The notes under the pieces: model-generated
Seen by the model: the letters and a program-made list of their open reading frames with translations, nothing else
What the model was told of the DNA's origin: nothing
Database searches by the model: none
Assembly (NCBI RefSeq): GCF_900478135.1
Contig: NZ_LS483470.1
Location: 336,001-400,000 of the forward strand
From: Leminorella richardii
GTDB lineage: Bacteria > Pseudomonadota > Gammaproteobacteria > Enterobacterales > Enterobacteriaceae
Direction: 5' to 3'
DNA length: 64,000 bases
Translations under genes and position numbers: made by a program
Part shown: piece by piece, positions 43,415 through 51,730 of the stretch
Layout of the letters: every line of letters begins with the position of its first letter
Numbering within the stretch: position 1 is the first letter of the stretch

Positions 43415-43438
43415 GCTGGCTAGATTAGCCAGCCAATC
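43415..43438 (+). terminator. Terminator-like hairpin after rpmJ
   Basis: The 7-bp stem GCTGGCT / AGCCAGC with a 5-base loop and a weak T-run (CAATCTTTTG). It sits between rpmJ and the alpha leader and probably gives partial termination. Confidence 0.6.
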
Positions 43439-43449
43439 TTTTGTTTGTG

Positions 43450-43530
43450 TAACCGCGGCACTATTTGAGTATCCTGAAAACGGGCTTTTCAGAGTAGTGC
43501 TGCGATATTTAATTGTAGGAGTGCATAGTG
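43450..43530 (+). promoter_or_regulatory. Alpha operon leader, S4-binding pseudoknot
   Basis: The leader before rpsM retains the core of the E. coli alpha operon leader, including the block TTTGAGTATCCTGAAAACGG and the TAGGAGTGCATAGTG around the GTG start. In E. coli this RNA folds into a pseudoknot that S4 binds to repress translation of rpsM, rpsK, rpsD and rplQ. Flanking arms differ in sequence but remain complementary (GCGGCACTA with TAGTGCTGC), which supports the fold. Confidence 0.88.
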
Positions 43531-43884
43531 GCCCGTATAGCAGGCATTAACATTCCTGATCATAAACATACCGTGATCGCATTAACTGCGATCTTCGGTA
43601 TCGGTAAAACCCGCTCACAGGCTATCTGTAAAGCGGCTGGTTTTGCTGAACATGTTAAGATCAGTGAACTGTCTGAAGAGCAAATTGACATTCTGCGTGA
43701 CGAAGTTGCCAAGTACACTGTCGAAGGTGACCTGCGTCGTGAAATTACCATGAGCATCAAGCGTCTGATGGACCTTGGCTGCTACCGTGGTATGCGTCAT
43801 CGTCGTGGTCTCCCGGTTCGCGGTCAGCGTACCAAGACTAATGCCCGTACCCGCAAGGGTCCGCGCAAGCCGATCAAGAAATAA
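43528..43884 (+). CDS. rpsM: 30S ribosomal protein S13
   Basis: A 118-aa head protein contacting P-site tRNA and S19. It starts with GTG, as in E. coli, inside the regulatory leader. The basic tail GQRTKTNARTRKGPRKPIKK is intact. Confidence 0.99.
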   Translation: MARIAGINIPDHKHTVIALTAIFGIGKTRSQAICKAAGFAEHVKISELSEEQIDILRDEVAKYTVEGDLRREITMSIKRLMDLGCYRGMRHRRGLPVRGQRTKTNARTRKGPRKPIKK

Positions 43885-43900
43885 TCGGGGTGATTGAATA

Positions 43901-44290
43901 ATGGCAAAAGCACCTGTTCGTGCACGCAAGCGTGTAAGAAAGCAAGTTTCTGACGGTATGGCTCATATCCATGCATCTTTTAACAACACCATTGTAACCA
44001 TTACCGATCGTCAGGGTAATGCACTGGGTTGGGCAACAGCTGGTGGTTCCGGCTTCCGTGGTTCTCGTAAATCCACTCCGTTCGCGGCTCAAGTAGCGGC
44101 TGAACGCTGCGCTGAAGCAGTGAAAGAGTACGGAATTAAGAATCTGGAAGTGATGGTCAAAGGACCAGGTCCAGGTCGTGAGTCAACTATCCGCGCTCTG
44201 AACGCGGCTGGTTTCCGCATCACTAATATTACTGATGTGACTCCGATCCCTCACAACGGTTGTCGTCCTCCTAAGAAACGCCGCGTATAA
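43901..44290 (+). CDS. rpsK: 30S ribosomal protein S11
   Basis: A 129-aa platform protein lining the E site. Conserved HIHASFNNTIVTITDRQGNA and the C-terminal IPHNGCRPPKKRRV, whose Asn-Gly is the isoaspartate site in E. coli. Confidence 0.99.
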   Translation: MAKAPVRARKRVRKQVSDGMAHIHASFNNTIVTITDRQGNALGWATAGGSGFRGSRKSTPFAAQVAAERCAEAVKEYGIKNLEVMVKGPGPGRESTIRALNAAGFRITNITDVTPIPHNGCRPPKKRRV

Positions 44291-44322
44291 CGCCTCGTTT
44301 CTAGGATTGTTGGAGAAAGAAA

Positions 44323-44943
44323 ATGGCTAGATATTTGGGTCCTAAGCTCAAGCTGAGCCGTCGTGAGGGCACCGACTTATTCCTTAAGTCTGGTGTTCGT
44401 GCGATCGATACCAAGTGTAAAATTGAACAAGCTCCTGGTCAGCACGGTGCGCGTAAGCCACGTCTGTCTGACTATGGCGTCCAGTTACGTGAAAAGCAAA
44501 AAGTTCGTCGTATTTACGGCGTTCTGGAGCGTCAGTTCCGTAACTATTATAAAGAAGCAACTCGCCTTAAGGGCAACACCGGTGAAAACCTGTTGTGTCT
44601 GTTGGAAGGTCGTTTAGACAACGTTGTTTACCGCATGGGGTTCGGCGCTACGCGTGCTGAAGCACGTCAGCTGGTTAGCCACAAGGCCGTAATGGTTAAT
44701 GGTCGCGTTGTTAACATCGCTTCTTTTCAGGTATCTCCGAATGACGTAGTCAGCGTACGTGAAAAAGCGAAAAAGCAATCTCGTATTAAGGCCGCTTTAG
44801 AGCTGTTTGAACAGCGCGAAAAGCCGACTTGGATCGAAGTTGATGCTGCAAAGATGGAAGGCGTTTTCAAACGTAATCCTGAGCGCGCCGATCTGTCTGC
44901 GGACATTAACGAACACCTGATCGTCGAACTTTACTCTAAGTAA
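44323..44943 (+). CDS. rpsD: 30S ribosomal protein S4
   Basis: A 206-aa primary assembly protein, accuracy determinant and autogenous repressor of this operon. The S4 RNA-binding domain (RLDNVVYRMGFGATRAEARQ) is at about residues 94-113. No ribosomal-ambiguity type truncation is seen. Confidence 0.99.
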   Translation: MARYLGPKLKLSRREGTDLFLKSGVRAIDTKCKIEQAPGQHGARKPRLSDYGVQLREKQKVRRIYGVLERQFRNYYKEATRLKGNTGENLLCLLEGRLDNVVYRMGFGATRAEARQLVSHKAVMVNGRVVNIASFQVSPNDVVSVREKAKKQSRIKAALELFEQREKPTWIEVDAAKMEGVFKRNPERADLSADINEHLIVELYSK

Positions 44944-44968
44944 AGTTTAGTACCAAAGAGAGGACACA

Positions 44969-45958
44969 ATGCAGGGTTCTGTGACAGAGTTTCTAAAACC
45001 ACGCCTGGTGGATATCGAGCAACTGAGTTCGACTCATGCCAAGGTGACCCTTGAGCCGTTAGAGCGTGGCTTTGGCCATACTTTAGGTAACGCACTGCGC
45101 CGCATTCTGCTGTCATCCATGCCGGGATGTGCGGTAACAGAGGTTGAGATTGATGGTGTACTTCATGAGTACAGCACCAAAGAGGGCGTTCAGGAAGATA
45201 TCCTGGAAATCCTGCTCAATCTGAAAGGGTTAGCGGTAAAAGTTCATGGTAAAGATGAAGTTATTCTTAGCTTGAATAAGTCTGGCATTGGCCCTGTGAC
45301 TGCAGCCGACATCACCCACGATGGTGATGTTGAAATCGTCAAACCTCAGCACCTGATCTGTCACCTGACTGATGAGAACGCATCTATTAGTATGCGTATC
45401 AAAGTTCAGCGCGGTCGTGGTTATGTGCCGGCTTCTGCCCGTATTCATACGGAAGAAGACGAGCGCCCAATCGGTCGTTTGCTGGTTGACGCCTGCTACA
45501 GCCCAGTAGAGCGTATTGCCTACAATGTTGAAGCAGCGCGTGTTGAACAGCGTACCGACTTGGATAAGCTGGTTATCGAGATGGAAACCAACGGCACGAT
45601 CGATCCGGAAGAATCGATCCGTCGTGCGGCAACCATTCTGGCGGAACAACTTGAAGCTTTCGTTGACTTACGTGATGTACGTCAACCAGAAGTGAAAGAA
45701 GAGAAGCCAGAGTTCGATCCGATCCTGCTGCGCCCGGTTGACGATCTGGAACTGACTGTCCGCTCCGCTAACTGCCTCAAGGCAGAAGCTATCCACTACA
45801 TCGGTGATCTGGTACAGCGTACCGAAGTTGAGCTGTTGAAAACGCCTAACTTGGGTAAAAAATCTCTTACTGAGATTAAAGACGTGCTGGCTTCCCGCGG
45901 TCTGTCTCTGGGCATGCGCCTGGAAAACTGGCCGCCAGCTAGTATTGCTGACGAGTAA
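44969..45958 (+). CDS. rpoA: RNA polymerase alpha subunit
   Basis: A 329-aa subunit. The N-terminal assembly domain (1-235) has [20 protein letters not shown]. The C-terminal domain (about 249-329), [19 protein letters not shown] onward, contains the UP-element and CRP-contacting residues, including Arg-265 in VRSANCLK. The C-terminal domain appears identical to that of E. coli. Confidence 0.99.
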
Positions 45959-45998
45959 CCGGATCGCAGGTTAAGGTTTTACTGAGAAGGATAAGGTC

Positions 45999-46388
45999 AT
46001 GCGCCATCGTAAGAGTGGACGTCAACTGAACCGCAACAGCAGTCATCGCCAAGCTATGTTTCGCAACATGGCAGGTTCTTTAGTTCGTCATGAGATCATC
46101 AAGACGACTCTGCCTAAGGCGAAAGAACTGCGTCGCGTGGTTGAACCACTGATTACACTTGCCAAGGCTGATAGCGTTGCTAACCGTCGTCTGGCATTCG
46201 CCCGTACTCGTGATAACGAAATCGTGGCAAAACTGTTTAATGAGCTTGGCCCGCGTTTTGCGAGCCGCGCCGGTGGTTACACTCGTATTCTGAAGTGTGG
46301 CTTCCGTGCTGGTGATAACGCTCCGATGGCTTACATCGAGCTGGTTGACCGCGCAGAAAAAGCTCCAGAAGAAGCAGCAGCAGAGTAA
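45999..46388 (+). CDS. rplQ: 50S ribosomal protein L17
   Basis: A 129-aa tunnel-exit protein (MRHRKSGRQLNRNSSHRQAM), last gene of the alpha operon, followed by a strong terminator 14 bases on. Confidence 0.99.
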   Translation: MRHRKSGRQLNRNSSHRQAMFRNMAGSLVRHEIIKTTLPKAKELRRVVEPLITLAKADSVANRRLAFARTRDNEIVAKLFNELGPRFASRAGGYTRILKCGFRAGDNAPMAYIELVDRAEKAPEEAAAE

Positions 46389-46402
46389 TTTGTCGCTGTG
46401 TG

Positions 46403-46430
46403 AAAAAGCCGGGTTAATCCCGGCTTTTTT
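46403..46430 (+). terminator. Alpha operon terminator
   Basis: The stem AAAAAGCCGGG / CCCGGCTTTTT with a 5-base loop and a T-run. Confidence 0.95.
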
Positions 46431-46578
46431 ATGCCTGTCGTTTCAATTTTTGTTCCTCTATTTTTCCCCTCTCTTTCTACCGGTCTCTACACACGCTTGC
46501 ATTACATGACGACTTGACCTTACGATGAGTAGTAGATGGAGTGAATCTCACCACTATTTGATAAGCAGGGGAAATGCT

Positions 46579-47022
46579 ATGTACCGTATAGGGCAAATAG
46601 CCAAGCTGGCTGGCGTTACGCCTGACACCATTCGCTACTATGAAAAGCAGAACATGATGTCGCATGACGTTCGTTCTGAAGGCGGATACCGTTTGTATAC
46701 TGAGCAGGACTTACAGCGGCTGAAGTTTATTCGCTACGCCAAACAGCTTGGTTTCACGCTAGAGTCGATCGCGGAACTGCTTTCCATTCGCGTGGAGCCT
46801 GAGCAGCATACCTGTCAGGAATCGAAGTCTATTGTTGAAGCGCGGCTGGGTGAAGTTGAACAGAGATTGGCTGAGCTTGAACGAATGAGAACGTCACTGA
46901 GGCGGCTAAGCGATGCCTGTTGTGGAAAGGCTCACAGCTCTGCCTACTGTTCAATTCTTGAGGCATTGGAGCAGGGAGCTACTAGCGAGATGCCCAGAAT
47001 CGATCTAAGAAAGAAACAATAG
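46579..47022 (+). CDS. zntR: ZntR, zinc-responsive MerR-family activator
   Basis: A 147-aa MerR-family regulator that activates the zinc exporter gene zntA. The winged HTH is at residues 1-70 (MYRIGQIAKLAGVTPDTIRY), then the dimer coiled coil. The zinc ligands are present: Cys in HTCQES, the Cys pair in DACCGKAH, the following His, and Cys in AYCSILEAL. The C-terminal tail (EMPRIDLRKKQ) differs from E. coli. The start at 46579 has AGGGGA upstream; an in-frame extension to 46525 lacks family match. Confidence 0.95.
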   Translation: MYRIGQIAKLAGVTPDTIRYYEKQNMMSHDVRSEGGYRLYTEQDLQRLKFIRYAKQLGFTLESIAELLSIRVEPEQHTCQESKSIVEARLGEVEQRLAELERMRTSLRRLSDACCGKAHSSAYCSILEALEQGATSEMPRIDLRKKQ

Positions 47023-47090
47023 CCAGCCCTGATTTTTTGGTCTATGATGCGCGCGTTTTATCATCAATGGACAAACTGAATGAGGTTTCT

Positions 47091-47300
47091 ATGTCTAAAT
47101 ATCAGCACAAGAAGGGTAAGATCCAACACAACGCCCTTGAAGCTCTACTCCACGATCCTCTGTTTCATCAACGAGTAGAAAAAGCAGCCAAGGGAAAAGG
47201 CAGCTATCGACGCAGGGATAAGCACACCGCCAAGTCAGGCTGGGAGGCTGGAGATAAAATGAGGGAAATCGTCGTTTTATCTCCAGCCTTCTGCCTTTAA
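47091..47300 (+). CDS. arfA: ArfA, alternative ribosome-rescue factor A
   Basis: A 69-aa open frame. ArfA recruits RF2 to ribosomes stalled on non-stop mRNA when trans-translation fails. The conserved core is NALEALLHDPLFHQRVEKAA followed by KGKGSYRRRDKH. The start at 47091 (MSKYQHKKGK) matches the family; the longer frame to 47037 is rejected. The last third of the frame is occupied by a perfect 14-bp hairpin (47246-47288). In E. coli, cleavage or termination at this hairpin produces a non-stop mRNA and a shorter active protein (about 55 aa), whose level is set by tmRNA. Here the hairpin starts at codon 52, giving the same expected truncation. Confidence 0.93.
   Translation: MSKYQHKKGKIQHNALEALLHDPLFHQRVEKAAKGKGSYRRRDKHTAKSGWEAGDKMREIVVLSPAFCL
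47246..47288 (+). promoter_or_regulatory. In-gene hairpin of arfA (non-stop mRNA generator)
   Basis: A perfect 14-bp inverted repeat, GGCTGGAGATAAAA (47246-47259) with TTTTATCTCCAGCC (47275-47288), enclosing a 15-base loop and lying before the arfA stop codon. It is the expected RNase III cleavage or terminator element that couples arfA expression to tmRNA activity. Confidence 0.9.
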
Positions 47301-47326
47301 GCTTACAGATATTTTCCTACTCTTTC

Positions 47327-48478
47327 TTATCCTTTCCCGAGCTGTGATTTTTTAGGTTCGCCTTCCTGATAGTAGTGTAATGCAATCATTAGCTGGCAAA
47401 GCTCTTTGAGAACAAAGGGATCTAGAGAAGTAATTTCTTTTATTTGATGAAGACGATAGTTAAGCGTATTGCGATGGATCCCGAGATTTTGCGCAGTAGG
47501 GTTAATTTCCGCATTATTATCAATATATGCACAGAGCGTTTTTATAAGAGTTTGACCGCTGTTCTGTGCCAATAGCTTGTTTAAGTGATGGTGATAGTAG
47601 AGAGTGAAATGGCTACTCTTGGCTTCACTAAGCAGTCCGCAAAATGCTGACTGCTTCCCATCTATTACTCGTAGATCTGAATAGGTAGACTTGCTATGGG
47701 CAAGCATTTCTTTAAGCATAAAGATTGACTGACGAAATGAATGCGGTGCGCTTGATTCAACGCCTACGGCAATGGTGTAGTGACTGAGCTGAGTTTCAAG
47801 GAATGTGTTGATATTATCGACAATCAGACTTGCCCGTTTAGGCTCGGAGATAAGCAGCAGAATTTCATCATAGCTCAGCAGTACGACTCGTTGCGACTGT
47901 GAGATTTTGGAAAGCTCATTGAGGATATTATCTATTGTTTTACCCTGTAGGTTACCTCCGGTTTCAATGTTAATGAGCAGTGGAATCAGCGGTACATCCA
48001 GTGCGATATCCTGCTGCTCTAGCTGAGAGAGAATATCTTTCTCTCTCTCTGCGTCTGTTAACTCAATGTACTGTTTTATCAGAAGATCTCTAATTCGGTA
48101 TTGCCAATTAATCTCCCGAATATCTAAAGACTGCTTAATCAGAAGCTCAGCCGCCAGAATGGCCAGTTCCGCATAGCGCCCGATAGCTACGGGATTACCG
48201 CTGATACCGATCACCATGACTACCCTGTCATCCACAATAATAGGGTGATTGATGCCGGGTTGAACGTTTTTATACTTCGCTGCCTGCTGGGACGTTTCAA
48301 TCGTCATTCTCTGGCGGCTTTTTATGACTTCATAAGCTGCTTCGTGTCGTTCACCGATTCGGTGGCTTTCACCGGAGGCGATGATGATGCCCTGATGATC
48401 GATGACGTTCACGTTATGATGAATAATACCCATTGCGCGTTTAACGATGGTGTTTGCGAGCTCTGGTGAAATCAACAT
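47327..48478 (-). CDS. CdaR-type sugar-diacid-responsive transcriptional regulator
   Basis: A 383-aa regulator of the CdaR family. The N-terminal putative sugar-diacid recognition domain covers about residues 1-135 (SPELANTIVKRAMGIIHHNV, VMVIGISGNPVAIGRYAELA), a GGDEF-like middle region follows, and the C-terminal PucR/CdaR HTH is about 320-370 (NPTAQNLGIHRNTLNYRLHQ). E. coli CdaR activates glucarate, galactarate and glycerate genes in response to glycerate or diacids. Here it follows the glycerate kinase gene by 70 bases at the end of the island, with no glucarate or galactarate dehydratase nearby. It is probably the activator of the island; glycerate is a plausible ligand. The gene looks AT-richer than the ribosomal block beside it. 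Confidence 0.85.
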   Translation of the reverse strand: MLISPELANTIVKRAMGIIHHNVNVIDHQGIIIASGESHRIGERHEAAYEVIKSRQRMTIETSQQAAKYKNVQPGINHPIIVDDRVVMVIGISGNPVAIGRYAELAILAAELLIKQSLDIREINWQYRIRDLLIKQYIELTDAEREKDILSQLEQQDIALDVPLIPLLINIETGGNLQGKTIDNILNELSKISQSQRVVLLSYDEILLLISEPKRASLIVDNINTFLETQLSHYTIAVGVESSAPHSFRQSIFMLKEMLAHSKSTYSDLRVIDGKQSAFCGLLSEAKSSHFTLYYHHHLNKLLAQNSGQTLIKTLCAYIDNNAEINPTAQNLGIHRNTLNYRLHQIKEITSLDPFVLKELCQLMIALHYYQEGEPKKSQLGKG

Positions 48479-48548
48479 GCGTATGTCCTGTCAGTATTCA
48501 TTATCCAATCATAGTGCGAAACGACGCTTTGGAAGCAGCTGAGTGTCA

Positions 48549-49709
48549 TTATTGAGACATTAGTCTTGAACCTACACACAACGTGCGAATTAAAGACTCG
48601 GCGGCATCAGCTAACAGGGGCTCTGCATTTTGCATAGCGTCTTCCAGCGAAATAGGACGAGGGCAGATTGACCACATAGCGTCGATATGGTGTTGATGCA
48701 GGAGAGATGCACCTTCACCCAGAGATCCTGCGAGAGCGACCACTGGTTTGTTGTAAGCGGCAGCCAGCATTGCTACGCCTACAGGGGCTTTACCATAGCT
48801 GCTTTGTTCATCCAGCTTGCCTTCTCCTGTAATAACCAAGTCTGCTTCGCTGATAATTTTTTGAGCGTTCAGAAGTTCTAGCACTAGCTCTATACCCGGC
48901 CTTAGCGCTGCATTGGTGAACCAAAGAAGAGCGGCTCCCATTCCTCCTGCAGCTCCCGCCCCTGGTGTTTGATTAACGTCTTTTCCAAGAGCCTGTGTCA
49001 GAACGCGGTGATAGTTTTCCATTCCACGTTCTAAAGCCGCGAGCTGGGTTTCATCGGCACCTTTTTGTGGGCCATAAATCCGAGTGGCGCCATTGGCGCC
49101 CAAGAGCGGGTTATTCACGTCACAAGAGGCTTCAAAGCGAACGTTTGCAAGGGCCGGATGCAGCTGCGCGGTATCAATGTAGGCAATGTGTATCAGGTCG
49201 CTTCCGCTGGCCGGTGAAGGAATGAGCCGTTTTTCTTTGTCAAAAAAGCGCGCTCCCAGAGCCTGCGCAAAGCCAACGCCACCATCGTTTGTGGCACTGC
49301 CGCCTAGGCCAATGATGATATGGGTTTGCCCGGCATCCAGAGCGTGCTTTACGAGCTGCCCTAGTCCATATGAGCTAGCCTTGGCCGCATTACGCTGCGC
49401 TTTGGGGGTGAGCTCTAAGCCGCTGGCCTGAGCCATTTCAATAATGGCTCGGCTTTCACTTAGGCTAAAATATTCCGCACAAACCGTTTGACCATAAGGA
49501 CCGGTGACGTTTACACGGTGCTTTATTTTTCCCGACAGAGAAGGGCTTTCATCCAGAATTTGCAGCAGCCCCTCCCCACCGTCGGCAATGGGAAGCTGAT
49601 GGATGCTGATGTCTTTACGATAGCGATTAATACCGCTAGCGATGGCGCGACAGGCCTGCTGTGCGCTACAGCTGCCTTTAAATGAGTCAATGGCGATTAC
49701 AATTTTCAT
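48549..49709 (-). CDS. Glycerate kinase (GarK/GlxK family, type I)
   Basis: A 386-aa enzyme phosphorylating D-glycerate to 2-phosphoglycerate in the cytoplasm. Family motifs are visible: MKIVIAIDSFKGSCSAQQA at the N-terminus, PIADGGEGL, GLGGSATNDGG (about residues 133-143), PGAGAAGGMGAAL and ITGEGKLDEQSSYGK. The start is placed at the second ATG (49709) because AAGGA is then about 7 bases upstream; the ATG at 49712 is too close. It lies 59 bases after the thiolase gene and before the CdaR-type regulator. The pairing with that regulator suggests glycerate arises in or accompanies the pathway encoded upstream. I do not assign garK or glxK. Confidence 0.9.
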   Translation of the reverse strand: MKIVIAIDSFKGSCSAQQACRAIASGINRYRKDISIHQLPIADGGEGLLQILDESPSLSGKIKHRVNVTGPYGQTVCAEYFSLSESRAIIEMAQASGLELTPKAQRNAAKASSYGLGQLVKHALDAGQTHIIIGLGGSATNDGGVGFAQALGARFFDKEKRLIPSPASGSDLIHIAYIDTAQLHPALANVRFEASCDVNNPLLGANGATRIYGPQKGADETQLAALERGMENYHRVLTQALGKDVNQTPGAGAAGGMGAALLWFTNAALRPGIELVLELLNAQKIISEADLVITGEGKLDEQSSYGKAPVGVAMLAAAYNKPVVALAGSLGEGASLLHQHHIDAMWSICPRPISLEDAMQNAEPLLADAAESLIRTLCVGSRLMSQ

Positions 49710-49768
49710 CATGCTTCCTTATCGAGAGAAGGGAGGGGGATAAGGGGGCCAAAAGCCCCCAACATCCG

Positions 49769-50953
49769 CTATTGTTCACGTTCGAATAGCACTGAAATTC
49801 CCTGTCCTCCGCCGATACACATGGTTGCCAGGCCTGTATTAACTCCCCGACGCTCCATTTCATACATCAGCTTGACGGAAATAATGGCACCGCTGGCACC
49901 TACCGGGTGACCAAGCGCAATAGCGCCACCGTTGACGTTCACTTTGGCAGGATCGAGCTGCAAATCGTTGATGACGGCTAAAGACTGGGCAGCAAAGGCC
50001 TCATTAAGCTCAATCAAATCGATATCATGGACGGACATATTGAGCTTTTGCATCAGCTTTTTGGTCGCTGGTGCGGGGCCAAATCCCATGATCTCGGCTT
50101 CACAGCCTGCGACAGCCCATCCTTTTACGACCATGCGGATAGGTAGCCCGAGCGCTTCGGCTTTTGCTCGCGTTGTTATGACTAAAGCGCCTGCACCGTC
50201 GTTAATGCCAGACGATGTAGCGGCAGTGACGGTACCGTCTTTTTTGAAGGCCGGTTTAAGCTGAGCGTATTTTTCTCTCGGCGTATCACGAGGGTGCTCG
50301 TCTTCGTCGAATACTCTGACTGTTTTACCTTCACGCACCTCAATAGGCAGAATCTGAGACGTAAAGTGGCCCGCCTTAATTGCCGCCAGCGCTTTTTGCT
50401 GACTATTCCAGGCAAATTCGTCCATTTCTTCGCGCGTGATGTTAAAGCGCTCTGCAACGAACTCTGCTGTCATTCCGTTGTGATAGGGGCCTTCAGGCCA
50501 GGTTAAAATGGAAATGATGCCGTCTTGCAGATCTCCGTCACCCAGTCGATAGCCGTAGCGAGCCTTACGGATATAGTAGGGGAGCTGGGTCATATTTTCG
50601 GTACCGCAGGCGACGGTAATTTCAGCATTGCCGGTTTGCAGTTCCATCATACAGTCGACGATGGCCTGCAGGCCGGAACCGCACTGGCGGTTAACAGAAT
50701 AGGCTGTAGTGCTGTTAGGCAGCCCCGCCCGCAGCTGACATACGCGGGCAATAAAGCCGCTTTCTGCGATTTGGCCTACGTTGCCGACCACAACTTCATC
50801 AATTTGTTCTGGTTTCAGGCCGGCTCTAAGAACGGCTTCGCGGATCGCTGCTGCACCCAGATCGTGCTGATGGACGTCTTTAAAGCTGCCGCCCATGGTG
50901 CCAATAGCGGTACGAACGCCGCTGACGACGACAATATCGTTTGGTTGTTTCAT
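49769..50953 (-). CDS. Acetyl-CoA acetyltransferase (thiolase)
   Basis: A 394-aa thiolase of the AtoB/PhaA type. The acyl-carrying Cys is Cys-91 in SVNRQCGSGLQA. The catalytic His is in GHPVGASG and the second Cys in MCIGGGQG near the C-terminus. It cleaves acetoacetyl-CoA (or a related 3-ketoacyl-CoA) to acetyl-CoA units, or runs in reverse. The start at 50953 has AAGGAG at good spacing; the longer frame overlaps the upstream gene. It is only 10 bases downstream of the dehydrogenase, so the two steps are tightly coupled. In this context, thiolysis at the end of a short beta-oxidation is most likely. Confidence 0.9.
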   Translation of the reverse strand: MKQPNDIVVVSGVRTAIGTMGGSFKDVHQHDLGAAAIREAVLRAGLKPEQIDEVVVGNVGQIAESGFIARVCQLRAGLPNSTTAYSVNRQCGSGLQAIVDCMMELQTGNAEITVACGTENMTQLPYYIRKARYGYRLGDGDLQDGIISILTWPEGPYHNGMTAEFVAERFNITREEMDEFAWNSQQKALAAIKAGHFTSQILPIEVREGKTVRVFDEDEHPRDTPREKYAQLKPAFKKDGTVTAATSSGINDGAGALVITTRAKAEALGLPIRMVVKGWAVAGCEAEIMGFGPAPATKKLMQKLNMSVHDIDLIELNEAFAAQSLAVINDLQLDPAKVNVNGGAIALGHPVGASGAIISVKLMYEMERRGVNTGLATMCIGGGQGISVLFEREQ

Positions 50954-50963
50954 TTTTTTCTCC

Positions 50964-51701
50964 TTAAAGAACCATGCCGCCGCCAACGTTGATCACTTCC
51001 CCGTTGATGTAGCGGGCTTCATCAGATGCCAGAAAGGCGACGCAGTGGCCAACGTCTCTTGGGTCTCCGGCGTATCCTGCAGGGATTTTACTGACCATGA
51101 TGTCCCAGACTTTCTCTGGTACGCCTTTTGTCATATCGGTTTCGATAAACCCTGGGCAAATGGCGTTAACGGTGACGCCTTTACGCGCCAGCTCGCGGCA
51201 GGCGGTTTTTGTCAGCCCTACGACGCCAGCCTTTGAGGCGGCATAGTTAGCCTGACCGATGTTGCCCAGCCAGCTGGCTGATGAAATGTTGATAATGCGG
51301 CCGTGGCCTCGCTCTCTCATGCGGATAGCGGCTTCCTGCATGCAGTGGAAAGTGCCTTTTAGGTTGACGTCCATCACTAAATCCCAGTTTTCTTCCGTCA
51401 GCTTGTGCAGCATGGCGTCACGGTTGATACCGGCGTTGTTGACCAAAATATCAACTGGGCCTAACACCTCTTCGGTCTCAATAAACAGGCGATTAACCTC
51501 TTCGCGATTGGCGATATTGCAGGGAATGAATACGGCACGATAGCCGGCTTTGATGAGCGCCTGAGCGGTTTTTTCTCCGCTCTCTTTATCAACGTCACAA
51601 ATAGCGACGGCAGCGCCGCGTTCAGCCAAAACCTCAGCAATGCCTTTGCCCAGACCACGACTGGCACCGGTCACGATGGCGACTTTATTCTGTAATGACA
51701 T
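50964..51701 (-). CDS. Short-chain dehydrogenase, 3-hydroxyacyl-CoA/3-oxoacyl reductase type
   Basis: A 245-aa classical SDR of the FabG/PhaB group. The cofactor motif TGASRGLG is at residues 11-18, NNAG at 88-91, and the catalytic Ser-140, Tyr-153 and Lys-157 (NYAASKAG) are intact. An acidic residue after the second strand (AICDVD, Asp-36) favours NAD(H) over NADP(H). That argues for an oxidative, catabolic direction and against a fatty-acid-synthesis FabG. It is flanked by a CoA-transferase (29 bases) and a thiolase (10 bases). I infer oxidation of a 3-hydroxyacyl-CoA to the 3-keto thioester used by the thiolase. AAGGAG precedes the ATG. Confidence 0.87.
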   Translation of the reverse strand: MSLQNKVAIVTGASRGLGKGIAEVLAERGAAVAICDVDKESGEKTAQALIKAGYRAVFIPCNIANREEVNRLFIETEEVLGPVDILVNNAGINRDAMLHKLTEENWDLVMDVNLKGTFHCMQEAAIRMRERGHGRIINISSASWLGNIGQANYAASKAGVVGLTKTACRELARKGVTVNAICPGFIETDMTKGVPEKVWDIMVSKIPAGYAGDPRDVGHCVAFLASDEARYINGEVINVGGGMVL

Positions 51702-51730
51702 AGGGGGTACTCCTTATTGATTGAATGTAT

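Noticed and set aside
28000..46388. Search for tRNA genes near tuf and the ribosomal operons
   Set aside because: No T-loop (GGTTCGANTCC-like) plus acceptor stem pair was found; tRNAs flank tufB and not tufA in E. coli.
47037..47090. N-terminal extension of arfA (and similar extensions of zntR, rspA, rpsL, the CoA-transferase and the thiolase)
   Set aside because: Each internal start has family-aligned sequence, and most have a proper ribosome binding site; the extensions have neither.
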